Shown here in pieces: positions 1 to 10,957 of a DNA stretch of 64,000 bases. The notes below the pieces were generated by a model that was not told the DNA's origin, did no database searches, and worked only from the letters and a program-made list of their open reading frames with translations. Source of the stretch: Gnetum montanum (taxonomy: Eukaryota > Streptophyta > Gnetopsida > Gnetales > Gnetaceae); the NCBI GenBank assembly GCA_015680685.1, contig MNCI01021551.1:308790-372789 (forward strand), in the 5' to 3' direction. Position 1 is the first letter of the stretch. Each line of letters starts with the position of its first letter. Position numbers and translations under genes: made by a program.

Positions 1-387
1 CCCAATAGTGTAACATTTGGTTGCCCAGCAATGGATACGTGGGTTTAGGATGTGTACAGAAAGTGAAAATGGATACTTATATTAGGATTAGCTTAATAGT
101 AGTTAGTTAATTAATTTAGATTAGTTAATCCAATTCCTTATACCTACATTTTAAGCACACAAAACATAAAATACAAAATGATAAAAATCATATGCCTTAG
201 TTATGCTTAACTATACCAATGTGCATCGCAAGTGTAATTGGGAGGACAACGATTAACCTTAAGGCTAGATTCACTTCCTAAAGGGTTAGTGCACTAGAAA
301 TGATAAAGTCCATGAAATTTGACTAAGTCATGCATGAACGCTTCATGATTCATATGGTTAGACATAGGGGTACCTCACCACTCATCA
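1..387 (+). repeat. 3' tail of the 5' LTR of old element E0
   Basis: This AT-rich stretch has no credible gene. It is read as the end of an LTR because it stops at CA one base before a primer-binding-site-like sequence at 389, and because gag of the same old element resumes at 36463 after the E1 insertion. The LTR start lies outside the window. The minus-strand frame at 427-663 lies across the E0 leader and the E1 LTR start and is not a gene. Confidence 0.5.
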
Positions 388-388
388 T

Positions 389-406
389 TGGTGCTTTTTC
401 CGGGGA
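389..406 (+). other. Primer-binding site of E0, tRNA-Asp-like
   Basis: The sequence TGGTGCTTTTTCCGGGGA matches about 14 of 18 positions of the site complementary to the 3' end of plant tRNA-Asp, which Athila-type Ty3/gypsy elements use. The differences are mostly substitutions in the middle, as expected for an old copy. It places E0 outside the Tat-like group, whose primer site here starts TGGTGCTAGAAGG. Confidence 0.55.
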
Positions 407-466
407 CTTTGTTCATGGAATGTGTGCTATTTAGGTCTGAGTGAATACCAATAATATCGTTGTATG

Positions 467-471
467 AACCT
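467..471. repeat. Left target-site duplication of E1 (AACCT)
   Basis: AACCT directly precedes the TG that opens the left LTR of E1, and the same five bases directly follow the CA that closes the right LTR (36388-36392). A 5-bp duplication is normal for Ty3/gypsy integration and ties the two distant LTRs to one insertion. Confidence 0.85.
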
Positions 472-2004
472 TGAAACATCGTGAAAACTTTGAGGCCTCA
501 ACGGTTCAGCAAAATCTTGCGAATCGGGTAAGGATTTACGACAAGTCGTGGCCCAGCAAGTTCCCTTTCCGGCTAAGGGTCTGTTCTGCCCTGCTATGCA
601 GCATAACATAATAAACTCCAGAAGACAGAACAAGAAAAGGGGTGCATGATGGCAAGCCTTCAACTTTGCAAGTTTTCTATGTTTTGAAAAATCTTAACTT
701 TTGGCATATTACGCTGCATTACACAACATAGCATAACGTAGCATAAAACAACGTAATGTTAAAAGGCAGTCAATTGCAACAACAGAGATGACAAGATTCA
801 AGACCTTGATTTTCCAGTAAAATCTTAAGGCTTAAGCAAAGATCCGCAGCATGTTGCACATTTCAGCAAGTTTTCTTTTTCAGTTAAGGGGCCTATTACA
901 CTACATTACATAGTGTAGCGTAATAAACCCTAAAAGGATTGATCAGAAACAAAGGAAGCGTGGCGAAAACACTTCAATTTTTTTTGCAGGTTCGCTATTT
1001 TACATTGAATTACACTATGCAGCGTAATCTACCATGACGCAGCATAATACAAGCAACGACAGAGAGAGCACAATTCAGGTATCAGCAGTTCATATGTCAC
1101 AATACGCTCTCTAGCATATTGCAACATAAACGAAGAACAGGTTTTTTCCAAAACTCCAACAAAAGTGGTTTATGACGCATTACGCTTCAGAGCGTAATGT
1201 AGGGTGGCACCACAAGCTTCAAATACAAACACACCAAGTCAACGGCATCTTGTAGGTTCAGGACACGCATCATCTAAATCGAATTTTTCTCCTGATCCTA
1301 ACCTTATAAATATTCCAGTTGACAAAGATGAAGGGGTTGGCAAAAAATTTCCTTGGATTGACAAATTTTCTCCATGAGTGATTTTCTTTCATTGGCAATC
1401 GTTCACAACTTTTGGCAAAGATTAACGAGAGAGCAAAAGAGGATCAGTGATCGTAAGAACATCGGAAGTGATTGGCAAGAATCCTTGATCAGAAACAGCC
1501 GGTTAATAGATACTCTGCTTCGCGTCTGACTTCCTTGCGCCCAGATTAGCTAGAACAAGGTAGATTGACATTTTCTTGTTTTATCTTTAAATAGCTTTCT
1601 TGTTGTTGGCACGTGCTTCTTCCAAACTGAAGTCTACCTGTAATCATTGTATCCAACATATTTTGTTCATAAGTTAAATCCCAGATCTTGGGATTGCACG
1701 CTCTCTAAATCCGATCTCCTGTGTCCTATCTATACAGATTTTACAATCGCTTTAAATCATTTACATCATTTTCAATTACCTTCGAGATTAACGATATTAT
1801 ATCTCCTCATAAAAATCGTCATTTTTCCATCCAATTATTACAAAAATTTTACTGATTAAGTAAGTCCCTGTCTAATCGATAAGACCATTCAGGACACCTC
1901 GGATTCGTCTTCTCCAGCATGGCCCTTGCACAGATCTGGGGTTGGAACTGTGTACATGAACTTCTGCTTAGTATTTCCAACAACTAACGTTTTTCATCAT
2001 TACA
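472..2004 (+). repeat. E1 left LTR (1533 bp)
   Basis: It begins TGAAACATCGTG and ends TTACA. Its U3 part (about 690-1200) holds many short copies of ATTACGCT and AGCGTAAT in both orientations, including a palindrome near 1178-1200. A TATA box (TATAAATA) lies at 1315-1322 and recurs at the same place in the right LTR. The small frame at 1647-1859 recurs in both LTRs, but I see no sign that it is coding. Confidence 0.88.
1315..1322 (+). promoter_or_regulatory. TATA box of the E1 LTR promoter
   Basis: TATAAATA, conserved in the other E1 LTR at 35698-35705. Transcription would start about 30 bp downstream. Confidence 0.55.
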
Positions 2005-2010
2005 GTTTTC

Positions 2011-2029
2011 TGGCACTAGAAGGAGGGCC
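2011..2029 (+). other. E1 primer-binding site
   Basis: TGGCACTAGAAGGAGGGCC lies six bases after the LTR end. It differs at two positions from the 19-nt site at 40366 in E4 and at three from that of E2 at 5569. I did not identify the primer tRNA. Confidence 0.75.
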
Positions 2030-2260
2030 TTCATATCCGATCCGCACTTTACAGGTAGTCTTGTTAGTTGTCTATACCCATTGTCGGTTGATGTAAATGT
2101 AATACCTCCATGGTCGTTTACGAGATTGTGTGATGTAGATCAGTCGCTTCAATGATTTCTTTGGAATCCTAGAAGATCAAAAGCCCTGAATATTACCTTA
2201 GTTTTCCTTTTCCCTTGCAATCTTTATCCTTATCATCATTACTCTCGAACCACGTAGAGA

Positions 2261-4054
2261 ATGGCTACATCAACCATTGCTATTGACACTGCCAACCTCG
2301 AGAATCCTTGGACCATGCAAGTTATGCCTCCTGTGGTCGAGCCACCAACTAGTCCGATGCAACCACGCCACTCCCTCAGGCTTCAAAACAAAGAGCCTAA
2401 GGGACACACTTAGTGCAGAGAACACTACAATTTCCTCTATGCTAAACTAGTAGCAAACAAGCCCATGTATTCACAAGAACTCAAAGAAAAATGAGAATAC
2501 AAGTTCATGTACTGCAATGGAAAGGAATTTATTCCTTCATATAACACCACTGTACCCCTGACAAATCAACAAAAGTGGATCCTGGATCAAATGCTGATGG
2601 CTAAGACATTGACAGAACAATGAGATGAGTTGTTCCAAGATGAAATGCTTCATGATGGGCAAGACGATCTAGACTCCCACTCTGAGGGAGGCAGTGATGC
2701 TGATTTTGCCATAGCCCCTCCCTCCACGATGTCCCGTGTAAATCCATTGTTCATGGTTACCATGCCCTTGACACTATCTAATACTAACCGAGTCACACAT
2801 TTTCCTCACCTACATTTTCTCTCTTCGACTATCCTTCCGGGCGACAGCCCGTTGCAAATCATTCCTTAGCAAGTGCAATTACCTAATCCATCTCATCGTG
2901 CACCTGCACCCATGTCGCCGCATGTACACACGGCACCTACTTTGCAATTACATACAACACCCACCTTCATCCCGACTCACATGACAGGGCCTGCCACTAC
3001 AGCATGGTGGGTTCCAAACATGCCTCTTGTTGTGAATCCTATGCAGATGTCCCATCTCCTCCTTCATCAAAGCCAAGTACTGCAGGCGCTAAACCCCCTT
3101 ACAGGATCGTTGTTACATGACCCTACCTGTAAATCAAGCAACTTCAATCACCCCTGAAGCACCTCTGCAGCAACTCCTTCCACCCCTGAAGCAACAGTGC
3201 CTCTGCAGCCAATCAAGTAACTCCTTCCACCCCTAAAGCACCTCCGCAGCCAAGGCCTAAATTTGAGCGTAAGGACCACTCAAATTACGTGACCCTACCT
3301 GTAAATCCTTCAGAACTTCTAAAGCAATTATTCGGAACTAGCCACATCCGACACAAGATGATGTCCGAGAATGCTCTGAAACGCCATAGGTGCCATTGCG
3401 AGCTGCTCAAGAACCCCTCCTTGGCCCAACCTAATGAAACGCCAGTCCCCACGAACTTTAGTCTAGACCGATTTTATGACTACCATCAATTGTATGGTCA
3501 TGACATGGATTACTGTTGGACGTTGAAGGATGACATTCAACGCATGATCGATCACAGTGATCTCATCCTAGACAGCAGTAGTCCGACACGCCTAGAAAAC
3601 CAAGCCATGCATGTGTACTGAGACTCGTTAAATGCAAATAATGCAGGGTACACTATCAATGTCGTAGCTATAGAGGGCGATGGTCAAGCACAGCCAAAGC
3701 AACCCTTTATGTTGCGAATGCCCCCTCGCTCACCCCAAACAGCGAGTCCATTAGCATCAATGAGTGGTGCTCCAAGGAAACCTTTTATCCTCTAAGCCCC
3801 TTCTCAGACCACTACTCAACAGCCCGTTGTTGATAAAGCCACAGCCTAGCCTGCACGTACGCCTAAGGCACCCTTTGTCATTAGGGAGCCAAAAGCATCA
3901 GCTGCCCCTCCTGTGCAGGGGAAAATCTCCAAGTCAACCCCCCAATCCCAACTTCATAGAAAAGGAGAAGGGGGTATGACAACTGATACGATCAAGGACC
4001 ATCTTACGCTGGGGTTTCCCAAGCCTAAACACCTTGCTTCTATGCCCTTGGCCC
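2261..4054 (+). pseudogene. gag: E1 gag, 5' part, core deleted and interrupted by E2
   Basis: Gag forms the particle. The N-terminal part from ATG 2261 matches E4 gag (EHYNFLYAKL against EQYNFIYVKI; FIPSYN against FIPSAYD) but has several stops. A proline-rich stretch (2873-3157) follows. The section that in E2 and E3 carries the capsid domain (about 1 kb) is missing. The zinc-knuckle region returns at 3245-3621 with the Tat-type pattern DRFYDYHQLYGHDMDYC, where the first Cys is Tyr. The motif TGACCCTACCTGTAAATC occurs at 3118 and 3291, flanking the place where sequence is missing. At 4054 the frame is cut by E2 and continues at 23188. Confidence 0.75.
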
Positions 4055-5563
4055 TGAAACATCACAAAACTCTAAGCTTAGTACTTCTCCAATAAGAATC
4101 GAGCTAAGTCATGATGCTCCCCAGCATGACTAAAGCTTGAGGGCCCCATAGACAGCTTCAAGTAGAATCGAACTCAACAAGAAATAGTTCCTTGGGACCT
4201 GCAGACAACCACAGCAACATCTATTATCAAACATGGCAACTTTGGAGCTCAAGATACTTAGTTCTCACTAAGTATGTAGTATGTAGCATGTACGCCCAGT
4301 GTATACGCCCAACATACATTCCCAGCATATATGCCCAGTGTACACGCCCAACATACATGCCTCACATATACGCTTGACATGTATGAATGATGTGTACGCT
4401 CAGCATGCAATCCCAAAGATGGCATAGAAATGGCACTTCAGAGCAAGATTTTGTACAAAGCATCGACTCACAAGAATAGAGTAATTATCAAGTGTCATCA
4501 TGGGCTCTAGAAAGTCAAATTTTGGTCTCGACATCATGCACTTTGGAGTTCATATGCTGAGCATGTACATCCTGCACGAACAATGTGTACACCCAGCATG
4601 TATGCCCAGCGTGTACGCTCAGCGTATACAACTAGCATGTACAATGTGTACGCCCAGTGTATACCAATCAATGCTCTCCAGAACCGTGTTAGATTAAGGC
4701 CAACCAAGCTACGAATCTACAAGCAGCATTCTCATGACATCCGAATTCAAATCTAAAGGCCAAATGACTTCTTTTGTTTTGATCAAGTTTGTACGCCGAC
4801 TTCACACACCCAGCGTGTATACGCGAGCGTACAGCAGTATACGCTGGCGTGCAGCACGCTGTACACTTTTAAAATTTCATTCTTTCGCACTTGGTCAATG
4901 TGCCACATGTCACCTAACCTGAGAGTCCAGCACTCCATAGCCAATCATCCCCTCTCGGATCTGATTCTAATGCCTAAACTTATATAAAAATCCTAATTTT
5001 TCACTAGATCAGGGTGGGCAATTTTGAGCAAACCAGAGACAAAAAAAACTAGAGACACTGAGAAAATAGAGAAAAACAAAAACCTGTATGCTAGACCTCA
5101 ACCCTGCACGTTGAGCATACAGCCTTCATGTTGTGCCTGTAGTTTAAACTAGCACACCATCATCCCTCTGCATCGACCAAGGCTCATCATCCGCCTTGTC
5201 TCAAATTCACAACTGCGTTAGACCGGTGCATTGTAACTTTTTGTTTTCCAATAATATTTTCACATTTCATTTGGTAAGATTTGTTACAGTTTTTCGTTCA
5301 TTATTGTATTCTTATTGTTTACATTCTTTTACATTTACACTCCATTTTACATTGGTTACGCCATTTACGTATAACCCAGCGTACGGTATATCGATGTACA
5401 TTCAGGAAAATCCTTATCTGATCCACGTGCGAACCACTCGAGGTACTCTACCTTCATTAATTCTAGCTTGCCCTCAAGTGAAGGTAGGGTCTTCTATGCT
5501 TGTCCATGGATCTCCAGGTTTCTGTTTCATTCCAGCCGGAGACCGACGATTTCGAATAGTATA
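4055..5563 (+). repeat. E2 left LTR (1509 bp)
   Basis: It starts TGAAACATCACAAAA and ends AGTATA, where the other copy ends AGTACA. The U3 part has degenerate copies of ACGCCCAGYGTGTAC at 4280-4400, 4560-4680 and 4800-4870. A TATA box (TATATAAAAA) is at 4981-4990. No gene is seen; the small frames inside run across the repeats. Confidence 0.87.
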
Positions 5564-5568
5564 AAAAA

Positions 5569-5587
5569 TGGTGCTAGAAGTAGGGCC
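5569..5587 (+). other. E2 primer-binding site
   Basis: TGGTGCTAGAAGTAGGGCC begins five bases after the LTR end, one mismatch from the E4 site. Confidence 0.78.
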
Positions 5588-5699
5588 TGAAACTGTTTAA
5601 ACTCACTTTGATCTCATACCCTGGTCTTCCCAGATTCACATCGCACCAACACTAGACCCAGCTCTAAAATTCTAGAATCTGCACCCCATTCTATAGAAT

Positions 5700-6300
5700 T
5701 CCCAGCATCTACACGTTGCTCAGTCTACGCTGTACGCTGTAGACCCTGTCTACACGCTGTTCAGTATACCTGTACACTGTACACCGTAGACCCTGTCTAC
5801 ATGCTACTCAGCCTACCTGTACGTTGTACATTGTAGACCCTATCTACACACTGTTCAGTATACCTATACGTTGTACGCTGTAGACCCTATCTACACATTG
5901 TTCAGCCTACCTGTACGTTGTACGCTGTAGACCCTGTCTACACACTGTTCATTATACCTGTATGCTATATGTTGTAGACCCTCTCTACATGCTTAGTATA
6001 CCTGTATGTTGTATGTTGTAGACCCTGTCTACACGCTACCCAGTCTACGCTGTATGCTGTAGACTCTGTCTATACGCCGCTCAGCCTACCTATACGCTGT
6101 ATGCTGTAGACTCTATCTACACGCTGCCCAGCCTACCTGTACGTTATATGCTGTAGACCTTGTCTACACATTTCCCAGTCTACATTGTATGCTGTAGACC
6201 ATGTCTACACGCTACTCAGCCTACCTGTATGCTATACACTATAGACTCTTTACGCTGGTCGTTGGAGCCTATACGCTGAGATCTAGTCTATACGTTGTAC
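5700..6300 (+). repeat. E2 leader: about 12 tandem hairpin units
   Basis: Units of 43 to 48 bp repeat about twelve times. Each centres on GTAGACCCTGTCTAC, where GTAGAC and GTCTAC can pair over a three-base loop, followed by ACGCTG, a CAG, and a TACCTGTACGTTGTAC-like segment. It lies between the primer site and gag, where packaging and dimerisation signals are found in retroelements. E3 has a related array in its leader (63060-63660). Confidence 0.75.
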
Positions 6301-6380
6301 GCTGTGGACTTAGGTGTACGCTCCGATAAGTATACCAATTTCATATCCCTTTCACCGTGTTATATTCACAACTGTTCACC

Positions 6381-9364
6381 ATGAACACCGTGAACCCCAA
6401 CGCCTCAACCAAGCCTATCACAGATATCATAGGCCCCATGGCCGTTCAACAACCTGTAGTACAATCCACGGTAGGGCCTCACCGCTCTCTCAAATTGTAA
6501 GGGAGGAACCCATCATTTAACATTATAACTCAGGAGCAATACAATTTCATATGCATAAAAATACAAGCTGGCCTAGCCGTGGATCAAACCGAAATGGAGG
6601 TTAGAAGATAATATGAACTCTTCCATAGGGGAGGACATGAGTTCATCCCTTCTCCGTATGATATCATCCCTNTCAAGCACAGATACCTCAACAGGAATCA
6701 TCCACGGTTATCCCTACTCCTACTGTAACCGATGCGCAACTCAACACACTTTCCCTTGCTATTCCCCTCGTTGCAACAGTATCCCCATTCTCGCAAATAG
6801 GACCTCCTCAAAATAATGTAGGAGTAACCTTCCCTCCCCAAGTGATCGGGATGCTGCATGTGATACTAGCTTCTACATCCGCTCACTATATACCGTGGAT
6901 CCAAACCTAAGGAGCATCCTTTACAACTGTAACTCAACAAGTTCAAGGTGTTCCTACACAAAGTGTGACCGGGCAATGGGCAGTGATTAGTGCTCAACCG
7001 CATCAACTCCCTCACTATAACATACCACCTCACACAATTTTACCAGCTAACATCCCTCAAGGACAACCACAACAACAACAACAACCCCTTACCTACAATG
7101 TGCCGCCCCTAACACCACCCACCACCAATATTCCGCAAATGCAGCCTCCAACCACACAACTTTCTTCCTTCCAACCCACTATCCAACAATCTAACCTATA
7201 TACTGTACAACATCCTCAACCTACTATCTCACCTAGTGCCCAAGACTGGGTTGATGTGAAAAAGCTAATGCAGAAGCTAACTGACGAGGTCAAATGCCTC
7301 AAAACAGCCACCGAAGGAGAGCTCAAGGTATTGGACTTCTATCACGAGGACCCTATTAGCTCTGCAGTTCCACCTCTAACACTACCTAAGGGTGTTTCCT
7401 TATCCATGCTGACTAAATACAATAGGAAGATAGACCCTAATGCTTACCTTATAACTTTTAGACTAGAATGTGCACTACTTCAGGCATGGCCACATGCCAT
7501 TCTGCGAGTGTTCCCCATGTCGCTCGTAGGGAGAGCATTTGATTGGTATTGGGCCTTGCCACGAAACTCAATATCTTCTCTAGAAGATTTGTTACACCAA
7601 TTCGTTACTAGGTTTAAGTATAACTCGAAGCCTGAAGTAACACTTGATAGCCTCATACAGGTCAAGTAAGCACCGCATGAACCTATCCAAAAATTCATTC
7701 AACGGTGGAGTGCTACCCTCAACGAGCTCCACGAGCCAATCCTAGAGACGTATCTCCTCACCATCCTAAAAAGGACTATCAATGATTTTGTCAAGTCCAA
7801 ATTATATTATCTCAATGCACGCACTCTTAGTCAAGCATTTGTACAAATTAAGAACATAGAGGAGGTAGCCCAAAATAGCCATGACCTTGCCTATTCAGCC
7901 TTTAGAAACCAACATAATAAGAAAGACAAAGAAAAGGCTAAAACACCTATAGCGGCAGTAGCAGAAACACAACAAGCAAATGCAAGACAACAAAGCAAAT
8001 CGCTCTCTACCCCTACTAATTATGCTAAACCTGCTCCTGCGACAGCACCAGAATCATCTGCATCACAAAACCCTACACTAGGTCGTATGAGAAACTTTGA
8101 GAGGAAGGACCCCTCTCAATATACGCCATTGCCCATGAAACCATCACAGTTATTCGACCAACTCTTGAAGGCCAGACTGATGAAACATAAATAGTTGTCC
8201 CCTGCAGTGATCCAAAGACATGATCGATTCTGTCAACTAGTTCAGAACCCAAGCCTGGCAACACCAGATGAGCCCCCGGTTCCAAAAGGCTTTAGAATGG
8301 ATCGTTTTTGTGATTATCATCAACGTAATGGGCATGGAACTGACTATTATTTCACCCTAAAACAAGATATCCAATGGATGATCGATGGAGGTCAAATCAC
8401 TTTTGATGAAGCCAACTGAGTCCAACCACAAAACCAGGCCATGGGCATATATAAAGATTCTCTAAATACCAAAGAAGCACCATATGTAATTAACACCATC
8501 TACTTCGATAACAAACTGGAAACACCTAGGATTAACACCATCCATTCTGATCATGAGCAGCAAATGCCTAAGAGACCATTTGTAGTGCACATTCCTCCCA
8601 CTGTACAAACACCTATGCCTCAACCATCATAGTCCCCACAAAAACCTTATGTCATCCGAGTACCCCCCACTGTAGCAACTTCTATCATACCACCACGTGA
8701 AAAACCATACGTGGTGTGTGTACCTCCCGCCACTACTACCGCAAACACACAATCACCTCCTACTCGGCCTGCTCCCTACGTAGTCTAAGTATCACCTGTG
8801 GTCACAACTACGGAGGTACAACCTCTAGCTAGGCCAACTCCATATATTGTTAGGATACCCAAACGTCCTAATGACCACCAATCCTCCACTCCGCAAACAC
8901 AGAATAAATCGGTTCCCTATGTCATCAAGATGCCTAGCTAGCCTGACACTCAACTGCATTCAGCCATCTAACCGCAACCCCACCCTACTCCATATGTTGT
9001 ACAGGTTCCAAAGCAACCTGAGGTTTCAAAACCAGCTGTACCCCCACGCCACACACGAGAACACCTGGTAGACAAGCTTACACGGGAACGCTTGGAGAAG
9101 GAACGTCAACGACTAGCCTTAGGACCTCCCAAGCCTACCCTGCTAAATGCAATGCCCATGACATCACCTAACAATAAACCAAGCACAAGCTATGAGGGTG
9201 AATCATCTGGAAAGCATGATACATCTAGATCAATGATTATGGGTGAAAATGATAAGCCAACTACGCATGAGATAAAACTGTTGGGCCCGATGGACCAAAT
9301 GACTATCGACAAACATACACCCAACAGTAAAGATTTAGCAACAGCTCTAACATAGGTCACGCAG
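6381..9364 (+). pseudogene. gag: E2 gag (capsid, zinc knuckle, proline-rich linker)
   Basis: Gag part of one gag-pro frame running to 10375 with scattered stops. Order: N-terminal region (EQYNFICIKI, YELFHRGGHEFIPSPYDI); a hidden gap at the N at 6672; a Gln/Pro-rich segment (6965-7240); the capsid-type Retrotrans_gag domain about 7320-7670 (AFDWYWALPRNSISSLEDLL, then FVTRFKYN); a helical part to 7940; a zinc-knuckle region about 8195-8420 with the Tat-like CDYHQRNGHGTDYYF, where the last Cys is Tyr; and a linker with repeated PYVVRIP-like units (8560-9060). The start at ATG 6381 matches the E3 start. Stops and the N shift make it non-functional as read. Confidence 0.82.
6672..6672. other. Single N hiding missing gag sequence
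   Basis: Compared with E3 gag, the sequence jumps from the YDIIP region straight to the Gln-rich part, so about 250 bp seem to be missing here and the reading frame changes. Confidence 0.6.
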
Positions 9365-10375
9365 GTGCTTAAACAAAAAAACACTTCATTAAGCTTATAC
9401 GACTTGGTGTTAACCTCTCAAACCCATTGTGAAGCCCTAGTGCGCATGTTAACATCCATCCCAGTAAATGAAGACTTACCTCCAAACGAACCTTCAATTC
9501 ATATGGTAATGTATTCACCCCAAGGATTGATGCCTAAGCCATTAGGTTTTCACAATGACAACATCAAAGTGGATGAGAAAATGGGAGAAGTGACAATCGC
9601 ACCTATGTTCATAATGATACGAATAAATCAATTCAAGATACATAGGGTGCATGTAGATGATGGAGCCCCTACAAACGTAGTACCTTATCCCATTGTCGAA
9701 AAATTAGGGCTTACAGAACTAATTAGACCAACCACCACCACGTGTTTGAAATCGTTCAGTGGATCACACGTAGTAGTGAAAGGCACTGTGACTTTGGACT
9801 TTATAGTAGGGGATCAATTCCCCACATTTGTCGACTTTGTGGTCATCGATGAAATGCCAGGGTTCAATTTAATATTGGGAAGGCCCTGGTTAGCCCAACT
9901 AAAAGTAGTCTCTTTCCCCATACACCAAGAGATTCACTTGCCTTATGAAGGTGGTAAAATCATTATACCTGGGGAGGCTACTACACCTACCATCTCATCA
10001 CATACAGATACAGACCAAGGCTTGGAGGTTAAGTTCGAAGAGCCTAAACAAGATGATACAAATGAACAACAAAGATGCACGCCACCAGTAAGTAATAATC
10101 TATTAAACATAAAGAAAAATTTACCCAACACAAAAATACTCGGGTCTGAAATCATACATATATAGCCTCACCTAGAAACTACAACAAACGTAGAAACTAC
10201 AGTACATGCAAAAACACCAGAAAGCACCAACGCGGGAGCTGTTCCATCAGACGTCCCTTGGGCCGAATTACCATTCAATGTGATCAGTGAAGGAGACACT
10301 GAATATAGAATCATACCCATTAACGCTAATCCTAATGTTAAAATGAGGAAAATCAAAAAATCACTAAGCCAATAA
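9365..10375 (+). pseudogene. pro: E2 aspartic protease, end of gag-pro
   Basis: The protease cuts the element polyproteins. The active-site region reads VHVDDGAPTNVVPYP, a DDGA form of the retroviral DT/SGA motif also seen in E3 and E4. The later FNLILGRPWLAQL holds the conserved ILG. It is in the same frame as gag. One stop (10163) precedes a tail with WAELPFNVISEG, shared with E3, and a final stop at 10373-10375. So gag-pro ends before the antisense gene, and pol must be expressed separately, probably by splicing as in Ogre elements. Confidence 0.82.
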
Positions 10376-10590
10376 ACGACATTCAAGTTCGAAACGATGT
10401 TAAACTATATTCACAGTCCGAAACGATGTTAAACTATTACATGTCCGCAACGACATAAAACTAGCCACGATCAGAAATGGTCGATCTACCAAGAAATCCA
10501 CCAGCATCACCTGAAGCTTCCCTTGTTTACACATGGTCCGAAATCGCCTTAAACTAGTGCATGGGGCCCGAAATGGCCTTAAACTAAACC
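10376..10590 (+). repeat. Hairpin-TAAACT array between protease and antisense gene (E2)
   Basis: About six units such as GTCCGAAACGATGTTAAACT, GTCCGCAACGACATAAAACT and GGCCCGAAATGGCCTTAAAC. Each is a short inverted repeat (AACG/CGTT, GGCC/GGCC) followed by TAAACTA. The same array stands after gag-pro in E3 and E4. Confidence 0.7.
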
Positions 10591-10957
10591 ATTTTCTTAC
10601 ACTTTGTTTTGCCCACCAATTCAAGTTCATTATTCGAATTTATGCTTATATCGTCGTGTTATCAATAACAGTTTTTTCTTCACATTTTCCTTTTCACAAT
10701 TATCCTTCGCTTATAATTACATTCCTACTTGCATTCCCACTTCGTGCATTACACTTAAACAACAAAAAAAAAACCAAAACATTTTACATTGCCGCATTGT
10801 GTTTACATTTAAACTCAAAATTCACAAAAAAAATATATAGAAATGTATATATATACGGTTAGACAAGTACAACGGTTAACTAATTCCATTCACCAGTTCA
10901 GTTATACAAAAATGTATATATATATGGTTATGAGCTAGGATAGCTTTAAAGTCAAAA
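10591..10957. other. AT-rich spacer (E2)
   Basis: A pyrimidine- and AT-rich stretch with short TA runs (about 10845 and 10915). The frames here overlap on both strands and have no homologue in the same place in E3. It is probably the 3' flank of the antisense gene. No terminator can be named. Confidence 0.4.

Noticed and set aside
1647-1859. A 70-codon frame present in both E1 LTRs
   Set aside because: The two copies are alike only because the LTRs are; substitutions do not favour third positions by eye.
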